This document shows, one piece after another, positions 1 through 10,760 of a stretch of DNA of 64,000 bases (position 1 is its first letter; each line of letters starts with the position of its first letter). A program made the translations under genes and the position numbers. This DNA comes from Litsea cubeba (lineage: Eukaryota; Streptophyta; Magnoliopsida; Laurales; Lauraceae). Under the pieces are notes generated by a model. That model saw nothing but the letters and a program-made list of their open reading frames with translations, ran no database searches and was not told the origin of the DNA. The stretch lies in the NCBI GenBank assembly GCA_012931725.1, contig CM022944.1, positions 29,942,886 to 30,006,885 of the forward strand. Direction: 5' to 3'.

Positions 1-27
1 ACTGATTATTGACTGCTTAACACTTTT

Positions 28-516
28 GTGGTTAATAACATTGAGCCTCGAGGACATTCCTCTGACCTTCTCCCGTCCCAGGCTCTTCTTCTCTACTTCT
101 TAGGTACGGGCACATCAGTGGACATTCCGCGTACTATCATTGACTGCATGTTAAAGATCTTCGATGAACCTCGGAAGCTCCAATTCCCGTTTGGAACAAT
201 GATTAGTAAATTGTTGATTGATGCTGGTTGCCATGTTTACCCTCATGAAATGCCTGTTACAAAAAGGCAAAAGATAGATGGCAGAACTATAGCAATGTCA
301 GACACTCATGTTCGTAATCGTATTCAGGGGGAGCAAGCCCCAGTTCAAGTTGAGGATGCAGCTGAACACTCCGTTGAAAATCGTCTCCTTGCTTTAGAAC
401 ATGCAGTGTATGATCAATCTATTCAAATGGAACAAATGGATGAAAGAATAGCGTCTGGCTTCATTGAGATCCGTAATCAACTGATAGATATGTTTAATCA
501 GCTTCGCCAACAGTGA
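28..516 (+). CDS. Extra 3' ORF of a SIRE-like Copia element (plant transposon protein-like), partial
   Basis: Open frame running in from the window edge; the listed start is a GTG, so the true start is probably outside the window. About 160 codons are visible. The first half (around residues 15-70, with IPRTIIDCMLK and FPFGTMISKLLIDAG) resembles the 'putative plant transposon protein' domain common in plant repeats. The C-terminal third is acidic and glutamine-rich with probable coiled-coil heptads and ends in LRQQ. It lies just upstream of polypurine tracts and an LTR, where SIRE-type Copia elements carry an extra (sometimes called envelope-like) ORF. Position and the family resemblance are my evidence; no motif gives a biochemical function. 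Confidence 0.5.
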   Translation: MVNNIEPRGHSSDLLPSQALLLYFLGTGTSVDIPRTIIDCMLKIFDEPRKLQFPFGTMISKLLIDAGCHVYPHEMPVTKRQKIDGRTIAMSDTHVRNRIQGEQAPVQVEDAAEHSVENRLLALEHAVYDQSIQMEQMDERIASGFIEIRNQLIDMFNQLRQQ

Positions 517-843
517 CACTTCTGAGCTGCTGCTACTAACCTTCTTTTTGCATCTTTCTCATTATGAACTTCTTTTTCTCTCCCTTTCTTTTGCTGCTTT
601 GTCAATACTCTAAACAAAAAAGGGGGAGTATATGTGTGTGACAGATTGTTAAGACTGTTAGATCTATTAATCTGCGTTATTATTTTTCTGTGAAATGATG
701 CTTGCTCTTTGCCAAGGTTCTTCTTTCTATGCAGGTTGTTTTCTTGTCAAGTGTTCTTATCTTTTTGGGATTATTTTTTGTACTGAGATAGGAGATCTAT
801 TTTGTATTAGGAGTTTTGTTCATGAATTGCCAAATGGGGAGAT
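517..843 (+). other. 3' untranslated spacer and polypurine tracts of the SIRE-like element
   Basis: Non-coding, pyrimidine-rich spacer between the ORF stop and the LTR. It has an internal purine run (AAAAAAGGGGGAG, about 616-628) and a second one directly before the LTR (AATGGGGAGAT, about 833-843). Repeated GGGGAG-type polypurine tracts upstream of TGTTAG are typical of SIRE/Maximus Copia elements and prime plus-strand DNA synthesis. Confidence 0.6.
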
Positions 844-1795
844 TGTTAGAATTTTAGTTGGCTAATTCTCTTAGTTTGAACAAAACTCAAGTCCTAATTG
901 AGTTGTATTTTCTATTTCTTTTAGAAAATGACTGTGAAGCAATCCTTTGATAGTTGAAGACATCTTCTGAAGATCAAGATAAACTTTGAAATCTTCTAAA
1001 GTATTTTAAAAACCTCCAAGAGACTTTTCCGGACAAGTTCGTCGTGCATCAGTTTGCCAGACAGAACCCAGTCTCGCTATAGCGAGGAAAAATTTTGTCA
1101 ATTCCAGAAGCCAGTCTCGCTCTCGCTATAGCGAGACTAAATCTCGCTATAGCGAGACTAAATCTCGCTATAGCGAGCTGAGACTTTTCAGTCCGATCAG
1201 GACTCTTGTTTGCTGATTCTCCAAACCTCTTCTAAGAGTCCTGATTTGTTCCTAAGAGTCTCTTGCACGAACCTTGGGCTATTTATTGACCCCTTGTAGC
1301 CACAAACAAATTATGAAAGCTATCTTATTCTCTTGAGCTTTGAGATTTATTCTTTGAGAGTTTTGTGGGCTTAATCTTGCAAGGGAGACTGCGCTGAAGA
1401 CTTATTCTTTTTCCTTATTATTAAGCACCTTGAAGGGGCATTCAAGGTGGGTTTCAAGCTAGCACGTGGAAGGTGAACGGCGGGTTGTCGGCAAGTTCTT
1501 CACAGTCCTTTTAGGTTGAGTTACAACTGCGTCAAAGGTCTAGTGAGTTCACTTGTAATCTTCGTTTTATAGTGCTTTGCTTTCGGTGGTCTTTATCACC
1601 CGTGGTTTTTATCCCGAGTTGGGTTTTTCACGTAAAAATCCCGTGTCTCTTCCGTTCTTGTGGTGATTGATTATTATTTGGACTTAGGATAAATTATTAT
1701 TAGTTTTATCATCTGTGGTTAGAATTCATATATTAAGACCTTAGCCTGTGTTAAGACTTAAATAGAAGGTTGATCTAGGTTTAGTCAAACCTTCA
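844..1795 (+). mobile_element. 3' LTR of a SIRE-like Ty1/copia retrotransposon
   Basis: Starts TGTTAGAATTTTAG immediately after the polypurine tract. The second half carries the pyrimidine-rich, GTGGTTTTTATCCC/TTTTTCACGT block seen near the R-U5 part of many plant Copia LTRs. The proposed end (CCTTCA, 1790-1795) gives TG...CA ends, but the 3' boundary is uncertain by tens of bases because the 5' LTR lies outside the window and no TSD can be compared. The middle carries four copies of the palindrome described separately. Confidence 0.6.
1072..1178. repeat. Cluster of four 16-bp palindromes TCTCGCTATAGCGAGA
   Basis: Copies at 1072-1087 (last base G), 1121-1136 (perfect), 1142-1157 (perfect) and 1163-1178 (last base C), separated by 5 to 33 bases. 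Each is self-complementary, so each strand or an RNA copy could form intrastrand pairing between copies or pair with a second molecule. The same motif recurs at 27.1-28.3 kb in a different element. Confidence 0.9.
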
Positions 1796-3978
1796 CCCTA
1801 TATCCATATGGCCCCTTTCCAGGCCCCTCACATGCAGGTGTGGCAACCAGCAGCACACCACCATTTCCCCACACCTTGTAATAATCAGTAGTGTGGTTGG
1901 GGGTTGCTAAAACCATTGAAAACATCGAAATATAAAATATAAAAAAGGTGTAGTATTTAAAAAGTGCATGGAAAATTCTCATTTGATTCTATACGAACAG
2001 GGATGTGATCCAAACCGTTGCACACTCCATCCCCACCCATGAATTGGCACTCACCCAATTTAAAATTAATAAAATATTATTCACCATTGAATTGAATTTC
2101 AATGAAAACAACAATAATAAAACCATTGAACACTGGGGCCTGAAACAAAGATGTAGGATCAACTTATTGAAGTGATTGCCATGCCTTGAGATGCACCGGA
2201 CATAGATGTAGTATTAGAGAAGTGATTATATTTGGCTAGCCTAGTGATCCAGGTCGGTTCCTGAATTTTAGGACAGGTCCTGTGAGACCTACCCATATAA
2301 AATCTGAACCATTCAGATGATGCGCTGCATATTTTAGCTACATTAAAGAATAGTGCCATATCCATCAAAACAATATGAACGATCGGATAAAAGATGTATC
2401 AAATAGATGATGTTTCATTTTCAAAAGTAGAATATTTCTGTACCATAGGGCCAACCTTTCAAGGATTTGAACTGTCCATGAGACGCGCAATGGTGTTCCC
2501 AATGACTCAGTGAGGTTTCGCTATAATTAAAGTGATAACCACCATTGGAATGGATTGCTACCCAATTCGAACATCCAATATTGCTTTGAAAACCAATATT
2601 TGGGGCATCCACCAATCAATATTGCATTGGCATCCAAATGTGTGGTTTGGATCTATGCATTGTGGGACCAATTGTACAGAAAAAAAATGGGCTACATATG
2701 AAAATACATGCTTTGACAATCTGTCATATTAATGGTGCTGTAAGAAATCCGGTTCAATCTCATTTTGAATAAACAAGTGCAGGCACATTTTTATAGTAGT
2801 TAAGATATCTAAAACATGGCCCCCAAATGAACAAATCTGAGTTGACCTGTACAGAAAGGAGAAGTAATTATGATATAATAAAGTAAAATAAAGGCTATGT
2901 TAGATACCCGATTGTACAGATGGTAAAACATCCCAATCCAGAATAGATCTGAAATGAACTTATGAAGACCAACTTTAGCAATTGCATCAGCAAAACCATA
3001 CTGCATCAGCTGGGGACCTTCAACCTGAAAGTAGATTCAAAAGGAAACCATCTAAATGTGGCAGAAGCAACACCAATTCAAGAAACAACGGTACGAAATT
3101 CGAAGCAGATAGTGCAGTTAGAAACTTACTATTATCGCAGGGGAAGGCAAAGAGGAGAGCAATTATTGAAATATAAGCATAGACATTCGTACTGTCCATA
3201 CCTGTCTGTTAAAAAAGAACAATTAGCACTGGAGGAAATACCAGAAAAAAAAAAAAAAAAAAACTCTTGCAATAGCTGGGGTCAAGTGGCTAGCATGGGC
3301 TAGAAGTCTAAATTTGTTTATGCATCTGTGCAATTAAAATCATGCAGGAGGGTCGTTAGGAATGTCACGAACTTCCAAAACCCGAAGTTGACAAACATGT
3401 CAATCTATAGTCTCTGTTGAATACAAAATGCATAAGTTACCAGTTGAGCATAAGGCATGAAAAACTTTATTATGGATAATTGGGTGTCAGATCATATGAT
3501 CAAAAGAAACGGCCATAGAAACATTACTGGAAAAATGTCAACAAAGACTACTCCTAGTTAAACTAAAGTAAAGCTACGTGCCTACTTCAGCAAGATGTGT
3601 CTAGTTTTCCTGCAACTAATTGTGCGGGATGCGGGTCCCTTTGTGTAGTTTATTTCCCAGATTTTTCGGGTGGTGGCCAATAAAAAAAAATTTTAAAAGA
3701 TTGTCCCGTGGGAGAGAGAAATCTACCCTCTTGGAAGGTGTCAGCAAGGAAATTTTTACGCAAATCCAAAGAGTCCAAGTACGAGTCAGGAAAAAAAAAA
3801 TTCTTCAAAAAAAAAAAAAATTTTACGTTAATATGAAGAGTCTGAATGCAAGTCATTGTTGAGTTTGACTTCCAACATCTTTGTTTGCAGGAATGACAAG
3901 GATATGCCTATTGGGAAGTTGTCCACTTAAAGAAATCGCACCACTAAATCATTTGTGGAGGCATTGATGCCATCTGGT
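1796..3978. other. Intergenic, no confident gene
   Basis: AT-rich sequence with several short frames on both strands, a homopolymer A run (about 3247-3263) and an AATATT-rich stretch (2575-2630) with several imperfect inverted copies of CCAATATTG. The only coding-looking piece is the candidate exon at 2908-3024. Nothing else was recognised. Confidence 0.6.
2908..3024 (-). pseudogene. Candidate single coding exon of an unrecognised gene
   Basis: On the minus strand a polypyrimidine-AG acceptor (CTACTTTCAG) precedes an open 117-bp segment, exactly 39 codons and phase 0 at both ends, followed by a GTATCT donor. The peptide starts VEGPQLMQYGFADAIAKVGL and continues with an aromatic-rich stretch (FWIGMFYHLYNR) that could be part of a membrane or amphipathic segment. 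Codon use and splice borders look genuine, but no neighbouring exon was found. It may be an orphan or captured exon, or part of a gene whose other exons I missed. I do not recognise the family. Confidence 0.3.
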
Positions 3979-3983
3979 ATGGT

Positions 3984-4301
3984 TGTTGTGCGCGTGTATG
4001 CGGAAACGTGAATTAGCGATCGAACGAACAAACAACCACACAAGACAAACAATCACACACAAGAGAATTACGTGGTTCGGCAATCTTGCCTACGTCCACG
4101 GGAAAGAAACTCGACTCTCCTTTAGATTCACTCTTCTGTCTGTCTGTCTGTATCTCATGGGTTACACATTACATCATATATATAATGTTCTCTTTCTTGT
4201 TCCCCAAGAAACCCTATCTTAGTCAATAAGAAAGTCCCGGTACAATTACCATAATACACATGCTCATGAACCTACTTAGTCTGGACCAACTAAGTCCAAC
4301 A
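3984..4301 (-). repeat. 3' LTR of the Copia element
   Basis: Begins TGTTGTGCGCGTG and ends CCAACA, an imperfect TG...CA inverted pair. It is followed at 4302 by the polypurine tract as read on the minus strand. It differs from the partner LTR at scattered positions, including small indels in the TCTGTCTGTC and TATATA runs. Confidence 0.9.
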
Positions 4302-4345
4302 ATCCCCCCCTCCAGACCATGGGGAAGACGCCTCTGAACCCCTTA

Positions 4346-5904
4346 CTAGGAGTAAAGTCCTGCCAACTCTGAACACAACTCCAGTTTTCCCTTAGACACG
4401 ACTTTAGTCATCATATTGGAGGGATTCTTGTCGGTCTGAATCTTTTCCAGCTTTATGAGATTCTTCTCGATAACCTCACAAATCCAATGATATCTCACAT
4501 CAACGTGCTTTGTGCGGGCATGGTATGTAGCGTTCTTGCTAAGATCCATAGCACTCTGACTATCACAGTAGACTACATACTCTCCTTGCTTCAAATTCAG
4601 TTCTTTAAAGAAATTCCTCAACCAAATCATCTCCTTCCCTGCTTCATTAGCATCTATGTATTCTGCTTCGGTTGTAGACAATGCTGTACACTTCTGCAAC
4701 TTAGACTGCCAGGAAATAGCTCCCCCTGCAAAAGTAAATAAGTACCAAGAAGTAAACAACCGACGATCAAGATCGCCTGCAAAATCAGCATCTGTAAAGC
4801 CTTCAAGTACTGATTTTAAGCCTCCGAAACACAAGCAAAAATCTGATGTACCTCTCAAATATCTGAAGATCCACTTCACTGCTTCCCAATGCTCTTTTTC
4901 AGGGTTAGAAAGATATCTACTCACTACACCCACTGCATGAGCAATGTCTGGCCGTGTACACACCATGGCATACATAAGACTCCCAACTGCTGAGGAGTAT
5001 GGAACAGACATCATCCGTTCCTTTTCTTCATCTGTAGTAGGACATAATCTCTTACTGAGCTTGAAGTGACTAGCTAAAAGCATGCTAACTGGCTTAGCAT
5101 CTACCATGTTGAATCTCGCTAGCACCCGTTCAACATATTTCTCCTGTGACAACCACAGCTTCTTGGCATTCCTGTCACGACGTATTTGCATTCCCAAAAT
5201 CTGTCGTGCGGGACCCAAGTCTTTCATGTCAAAAGTCTTTGATATGTCCCTCTTCAACCTGCCAATCATTTCACTATCTTGTCCAACTATCAACATATCA
5301 TCTACATATAAAAGAAGGATAATAAATTTGCATTACCAAACTTATGAACATAAACGCAGTAATCTGCAGCTGTCTTCCGGTACCCATGACTCACCATGAA
5401 TGAATCAAACTTCTTGCACCACTGTCTCGGCGCTTGTTTCAGCCCGTAGAGACTCTTTTTCAACCTGCAAACTACCTGTTCTTTTCCTTCTACCTCAAAC
5501 CCCTCCGGCTGAGTCATGTAGATCTCTTCTTTCATATCACCGTGAAGAAATGCAGTCTTCACATCCATCTACTCAAGTTCAAGGTCCATGCTGGCAACTA
5601 GACCCAAGATAACTCTGATAGAAGTCATCTTTACAACTGGAGAGAAGATTTCATCGAAGTCAAGACCCTTCGTCTGCGCAAAGCCTTTAACCACTAGCCG
5701 TGCTTTGTGCTTTATCAGTTTTTCACTGTCATCTCTCTTCAGCTTGAACACCCATTTGTTCTTCAGAACCTTCTTGCCTTTTGGGAGTTCCACCAGCTCA
5801 TAAGTATTGTTCTTTTTCAAAGAACTCATCTCATCCTGCATAGCCTCCATCCACTCATCTTTATTGAGTTTTTGTTTTTGGGTAGCTCTCTGGCTCCCCC
5901 TCAT
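4346..5904 (-). pseudogene. Copia reverse transcriptase and RNase H (broken)
   Basis: Read from 5904 downward: the RT start includes KNKWVFKLKRD and KARLVVKGFAQTKG. An in-frame TAG (about 5569-5571) lies just before MDVKTAFLHGDMKEEIYM. The LYGLKQAPRQW motif follows. A disruption near 5297-5310 falls just before the catalytic DD of the YVDD box. The remaining 316 codons (5296-4346) carry the RT thumb, PYSSAVGSLMYAM, and RNase H with TDADFAGD, TTEAEY and CDSQSA. RT copies element RNA to cDNA and RNase H removes the RNA. At least two disabling lesions are visible, so I call it a pseudogene. Confidence 0.9.
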
Positions 5905-7543
5905 CAGTTATAATCTGCTGCAGGATATCTTGTTGATGGTTCACGCTCTCGAGTAGACATCCTAACCTGAGGTTCTATGGTTTCTGACTGAGGAGACTGC
6001 TCCCCCTGCTCAACACCCTGTTCATGTGGCAACCCCTGTGCCTCATCACGATCTAAATAGTTTTGTTCACCTTCTCCACCTATAGTCTGCACTGGAGAAG
6101 GAGTCGGTGTGAGATCAACCACTCCATCAACAACTTCTTTAGACTTTTCAGTCTTTTCAATATCTCCAAAGAATTGGTCTTCATGAAACACCACATCCCT
6201 ACTTCTGATAATTTTTCTTTTCTCTGGATTCCATAACCTGTAGCCAAACTCGGCTCCACCATAGCCAGAAAAATGCAACACTCTGCCTTATCATCCAGCT
6301 TTGAACGTTGCTCCTTTGGTACATGTGCAAAAGCCTTGCACCCAAATACCTTCAAATGAGAATAAGAAACATTTTTACCTGTCCATTCTCTATCCGGAAG
6401 ACCAAAATCCAAAGGAACTGAAGGAGACCTATTAATCAGGTAACCGGCAGTCAGATTAGCTTCACCCCAAATGGCTTGGGTAGCTGTGCCACTCTAATCA
6501 TGCATCTCAACTTTTTAAGAATAGTACGGTTCATTCTTTCGGCTACACCATTGTGCTGTGGAGTACCAGGAACTGTTCTTTCATGTCGAATATCATGATT
6601 GAGCAATAGCCTTTAAACTGGTTGGATGTGTACTCACCACCATTATCTGTACGGAGACATTTCAAGAGCTTTACTCTTTCTCTTTCAACCATGACATGAA
6701 ACTGCTGAAATACTTGGAACACCTGATCCTTCGATTTCAACGCATAAACCCAGACTTTCCTGGATGCATCATCAATAAATGTGACAAAAAGCTTATTGCC
6801 ACCCAATGACTCCACCTCCATGGGACCACAAACATCAGAATATACCAAATTCAACACATTAGATTTATCGTTGATGTTTTAGAGAAAAAAACCCTATGAT
6901 GTTTACCAAACAAGCAATAATCACAAGGTTCAAGGGATGTACCTTTGGTGTAGTTAATCAGTTCTTTCTTTGCCAATAACTGCAGTCCTTTCTCACTCAT
7001 GTCCAAGTCTCTTGTGCCACAGATTTGGAGAGGATCTGTCTTCAACAGCATTCAACACACCTTTGCATAGCTTCACATGTGTCTTGTACAGCGTATTACA
7101 CGCCTTCCGTCTCGCAAAATAAGAGACCCTTTAGTGAGTTTCCACCTGCCATTTCCGAAGTAACTTTCATAACCTGCACGGTCCAATGAAGTCCCGGAAA
7201 TCAGATTCAACCGCATATCAGGAATATGCCGCACATCTTTCAGCGTCATTGTGCAACCAATATCGATTTGAATGCAGACATCACCGATCCCAACAATATT
7301 CGAATGACTTGTGTTGCCCATCTTCACAGTGCCAAAGTCCCCTGCTTTATACGTCGTGAACATCTCCTTACAAGGAGTAGCATGGTAGGATGCTGCTGTG
7401 TCAACAACCCACTCAACCTGATTATCTGCAACACTCAAACACTCTTCAACTTCACTGGTCAGAATCACTACTTCATTATCCAAAGTAGCAGTAGTGTTAG
7501 TGTCATTCTTCTGCTCATTATTGGTTTCTTTCTTTTCCTTCAA
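5904..7543 (-). pseudogene. Copia protease and integrase region (broken)
   Basis: Frames at 7543-7073, 7051-6851, 6857-6543, 6412-6080 and 6281-5904 give in order: an aspartic protease with WVVDTAASYHATP; a GAG-pre-integrase domain ending in PCDYCLFGKHH; an integrase core with SDVCGP and RTDNGGEY (two catalytic Asp) and, after a frame change, the region around 6530-6555 that encodes the HNGVAERM motif with the third catalytic acid; then the C-terminal part with YRLWNPEKRKIIRSRDVVFH. Four frame changes separate these pieces. The first His of the pre-integrase zinc site seems to be replaced by Asp. Confidence 0.88.
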
Positions 7544-8294
7544 GGCAAAGCAATTCTTCTTAATGTGACCCTCCTTGCCACAATGAAAGTATTTTCCAGA
7601 CTTTTTCTTAGTCTGTGATTCCTTCCCACCTCTGGACTTGCCACGATCCCTCTTTGGTCCCCTACTCTTACTCCTCCCTTTATTCTCAGTAATAAAGGCC
7701 TGTGCATTATCTGTCCATGCAGTTTTCTTTCTTGTTTCTCTTCATTTAACAAGCTGCTAGTAACCTGACTCATTGATAACACACCATCTAGAGTAAAGTT
7801 GCCCACGGAAACAACTTATGTCTCCCATGTATCTGGTAAAGAACTTAGAAGAAATAAAGCTTGCATCTCATCATCAAGGACCATCTTCATTGTAGCCAGC
7901 TCATTCACAATGCATTGAAAATCATTTATGTGATCTTCAATTTTACCATCCTCCTTGAATTTCATGTTCACAAGCTTTCTAATCAGAAAGTTTTGTTTAC
8001 GGCGGTTTTCTTCTCATATCTTTCTTTTAACTTCATCCAAAGGGTTTTCGCATTGGTTTCATTAGACACGTGATGAATATGCTATTATCCACCCACTGTC
8101 TAATGTGACCAATGGTCTTTCTATGCATCTTTTTTTCAATCTGGATCAGACATATCTTTTGATCGGGCACTATCCCCCTCAATGGGATCATAGAGGTCTT
8201 TGCAATAGAGTATATCCTCCATCTTAGGTTTCCAAATCAACCAATTGGTATGGCTGAGTTTGATCATGGTAGTATTCACAGTGTTGTTATCCAT
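7540..8294 (-). pseudogene. Copia gag (broken)
   Basis: The likely initiator is the ATG at 8294 (MDNNTVNTTMIKLSH), which leads into the UBN2-type gag signature NWLIWKPKMEDIL. Frameshifts break the frame after about 8136 and again before 7806. A CCHC zinc knuckle lies at about 7550-7600, with HCGKEGHIKKNC visible; the first expected Cys reads as Tyr. Gag forms the particle in the cytoplasm. The lesions make it non-functional. Confidence 0.75.
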
Positions 8295-9403
8295 CTCAAT
8301 TAAATAATCAAGAAATATAAACAACTGTCACTAACCCCAATTGCTGCACTAATCTGTAGATCTCGTCACCACGAGTACGCTGGAAGAAACGGATCTGAAA
8401 TCCGACTCTGGATGGCTACGATATCGCAAAAAATAGTTTTCTGAGCTCCGAGTAGTCAAACTTTCTTATTGGCCATCAAACTGCCAATCTTCTTCCACGG
8501 TTACGTAGATCTGCTCGCAACGAGTCTGTAGGCGCAAATGGATCTCCGATTTGACCTCGGATGATCAAGATATCGACGAAACAAGTTTCTGTCGTCGATC
8601 CGGGTCAAACCTTGTTGATCGTACTGTTCACTGACGTGGTGCTGACGTTAGCAGAATGCTGGAATGGGCTTCCTGCTTCACGGGTCAGGCGGAACTGACC
8701 CAGAACCTGACCTGATCTGGTCCCTGCTGTGAACTGGGCTTTCTGCAGACGGGTCAGGTCAACGCGACCTGGACCCAACCTGGCCTGGGCTTGTTCTTCT
8801 CCCCAAACAGAATGGGTTTTGTTTCTTGGTTTTGGTTTTGTAACCAAAACACGATGGAGGGCTGCTCCTTCCTTCTTCCTTTCCGGCGATGGCGCAGCGG
8901 CAGAAACGGCACGGCGTCGGCGGACGACTCCGGCGACATGCAGTCAACGGCGACCCTCTTCTCCGGTCTGATTCCGGCTGCGCAGGCGTTGCAAACCAAG
9001 AACCCAAGCAGCGATGGCGGTGCTGCAGGCTCCTTCTCAGGTGACGCTGGCTGCGCAAGGACTGGCAGCAATGAAGTCCCGGTCGTCTTTTTCAGTGACG
9101 GCGGCAGGTCGGAGCTTCTGAAATCCGGTCCGTAAAGTCCGGTTTAGCCGCTGTGCGCAGCAACCCTGTTTCTCTATGGCCCAGCGAGGATAAACAAAAA
9201 AAAAAAAAAAACAATCCCTCAGGCTTCTTCTCTGGTTCAGAAACTCGATCCGTGTGATCCGTGTGGCCCTGCAGAGATCGGATACGATCTCTCTTTTCTG
9301 CGATGAAGAACCACGCGCAGAAATCCGGATATCCTTGATCCGATCCGTAGATCACGAGCACGGCACAAACCAACCCTAGTAAACCCTAGGCTCTGATACC
9401 ACT
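8295..9403 (-). other. 5' leader of the Copia element with primer-binding site
   Basis: About 1.1 kb between gag and the 5' LTR. It is relatively GC-rich at 8640-9170, and overlapping short frames there have no family resemblance. It has an A15 to A16 run at about 9195-9210. The tRNA-Met-type primer-binding site is at its outer end. I see no captured gene that I can name. Confidence 0.55.
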
Positions 9404-9719
9404 TATTGTGCGCGTGTATGCGGAAACGTGAATCAGTGATCGAACGAACAAACAACCACACAAGACAAATAATCACACACAAGAGAATTACGTAGCTCAG
9501 CAATCTTGCCTACGTCCATGGGAAAGAAACTCGACTCTCCTTTAGATTCAGTCTTCTGTCTGTCTCTATGTGTCTCATGGGTTACACATTACATCATATA
9601 TATATAATGCTCTCTTTCTTATTCCCCAAGAAACTCTATCTTAGTCAATAAGAAAGTCCCGGTACAATTACCATAATACTCATGATCATGAACCTGATCT
9701 GGAGCTACTAAGCCCAACA
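9404..9719 (-). repeat. 5' LTR of the Copia element
   Basis: Direct copy of 3984-4301. The outermost TG reads TA here (9404-9405), a G-to-A change relative to the partner. It ends CCCAACA at 9719, followed by TSD ATGGT. Confidence 0.88.
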
Positions 9720-9724
9720 ATGGT

Positions 9725-9804
9725 TTGTTCCCCTTGTTTTTGCATTTGGATTGGATTGGATTGGCTCCTCCAGAACTTAGGGTTTTTGTTGATTGGTGAT
9801 TATG
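9725..9804. other. 80 bp of pre-insertion DNA between two LTR elements
   Basis: Unique spacer with a short GGATT/TTGGATTGG tandem run. Before both insertions it was contiguous with sequence left of 3979 and right of 19126. No coding content recognised. Confidence 0.6.
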
Positions 9805-9809
9805 GGTAA

Positions 9810-10690
9810 TGTGTGGGGAGATTTCCAGAGCACCGGATTAAGCTAATCCCAGCCATCAGATGAGACTAAGCACTCTCACGTGCCAGCCGCGTGCTACCCA
9901 CGTGGTACCAGACTCACCTCGGCTAGCGAGGCAGAGGCCTCGGCCGAAGTCAGACAGCTCCACGCCACTAGCGCCGAGCTCAGCCGCCCCCTGCGTCTCC
10001 ATCTCGGCTGAGAACTCCACCTCGGCTGAAGGAGCCGAGACGAGAGCCGAAGCAAGAAAAGACCTCCACTCGCACCCCTCACGTCGCCAGGCACGTGAAG
10101 GAACAGAGGTACAAACTGGAAAGACAGATGGGACATCCATCCGTCCACAATCTTCGCCGGATCACTGACAAGGCGGCGTCCAGCGGCTGAAGCCACATCA
10201 GGGCAAGGCCCGAGGGCAGATCCGATGCTGCTCCTACCGCCAAAAAGCACCCAACACGATCTGGCCCAACAAGACGCGCATTTAATGCATTGTGGGCTGA
10301 TCCGACTGACATTAAATGCAGGGTGGGCTGGATTTGACCGCATTTATTACTTGCGAGCCTATCATGACTCCCAGTCAAATCACGGGACACACACCAAGGT
10401 GTCCTCCAAAAATACAAGCCAAGCTTCTATAAATATAATCCCATACCACATGCAAGGTACGCACAATTTCATACACAGAGCCGTTACTCTGTCTCTCTTC
10501 TTCCTCTCCTTCCATTGTTCCAGTTTCTACACTGACTTTGGCATCGGAGAGCCTTGCGCCGCCCAGGCCAGGATCCTCTGACTGTGTGTTCTTCCCTTTC
10601 AGGCTTTCGACGGCACCCAGTCATCACCACCATTGGATAAGTCCTCTAAGGCTCCCCAGTTATTGTGGGTCATTATTTTCTGCACCTACA
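9810..10690 (+). repeat. 5' LTR of the gag-only element
   Basis: Starts TGTGTGGGGAGATT and ends CACCTACA. It is GC-rich upstream, with repeated CTCGGC/GCCGAG words, and has a TATAAATA box at 10429-10436 about 260 bp before its end, so transcription probably starts near 10460. Confidence 0.9.
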
Positions 10691-10692
10691 AT

Positions 10693-10710
10693 TGGCGCCG
10701 TCTGTGGGAA
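10693..10710 (+). other. Primer-binding site
   Basis: TGGCGCCGTCTGTGGGAA two bases inside the LTR. TGGCGCC... primer sites of this kind are usual in plant Ty3/gypsy Tat-type elements; the exact tRNA was not matched. Confidence 0.75.
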
Positions 10711-10760
10711 AGTAATATCCCAACCTTCCCAACCTTCTTAACCTCAATCTCTCAGAAGCC

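Larger units (their letters stand above)
3984..9719 (-). mobile_element. Complete but decayed Ty1/copia LTR retrotransposon
   Basis: LTRs of about 318 and 316 bp (3984-4301 and 9404-9719) bound a 5.1-kb interior read on the minus strand. The 5-bp TSD ATGGT is present on both sides (3979-3983 and 9720-9724), which fixes the ends and shows a single insertion. The primer-binding site (minus strand AGTGGTATCAGAGCC, about 9389-9403, initiator tRNA-Met type) abuts the right LTR. The polypurine tract (minus strand GGAGGGGGGGAT) abuts the left LTR. The domain order gag, protease, integrase, RT, RNase H is that of Copia. Frameshifts and stops break the polyprotein, so it is not autonomous now. I cannot assign the lineage. 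Confidence 0.92.

Noticed and set aside
1072..1178. CRISPR-like array from regularly repeated palindromes
   Set aside because: Spacers are short, uneven and partly repeated, the context is a plant LTR and no cas genes exist.
8605..9373. Several overlapping frames on both strands
   Set aside because: GC-rich Copia leader DNA; mutual overlaps, no domain, no splice logic.
9856..10417. Frames inside the 5' LTR and their copies in the 3' LTR
   Set aside because: They are duplicated because the LTRs are duplicated; no conserved domain, and the region holds the LTR promoter.
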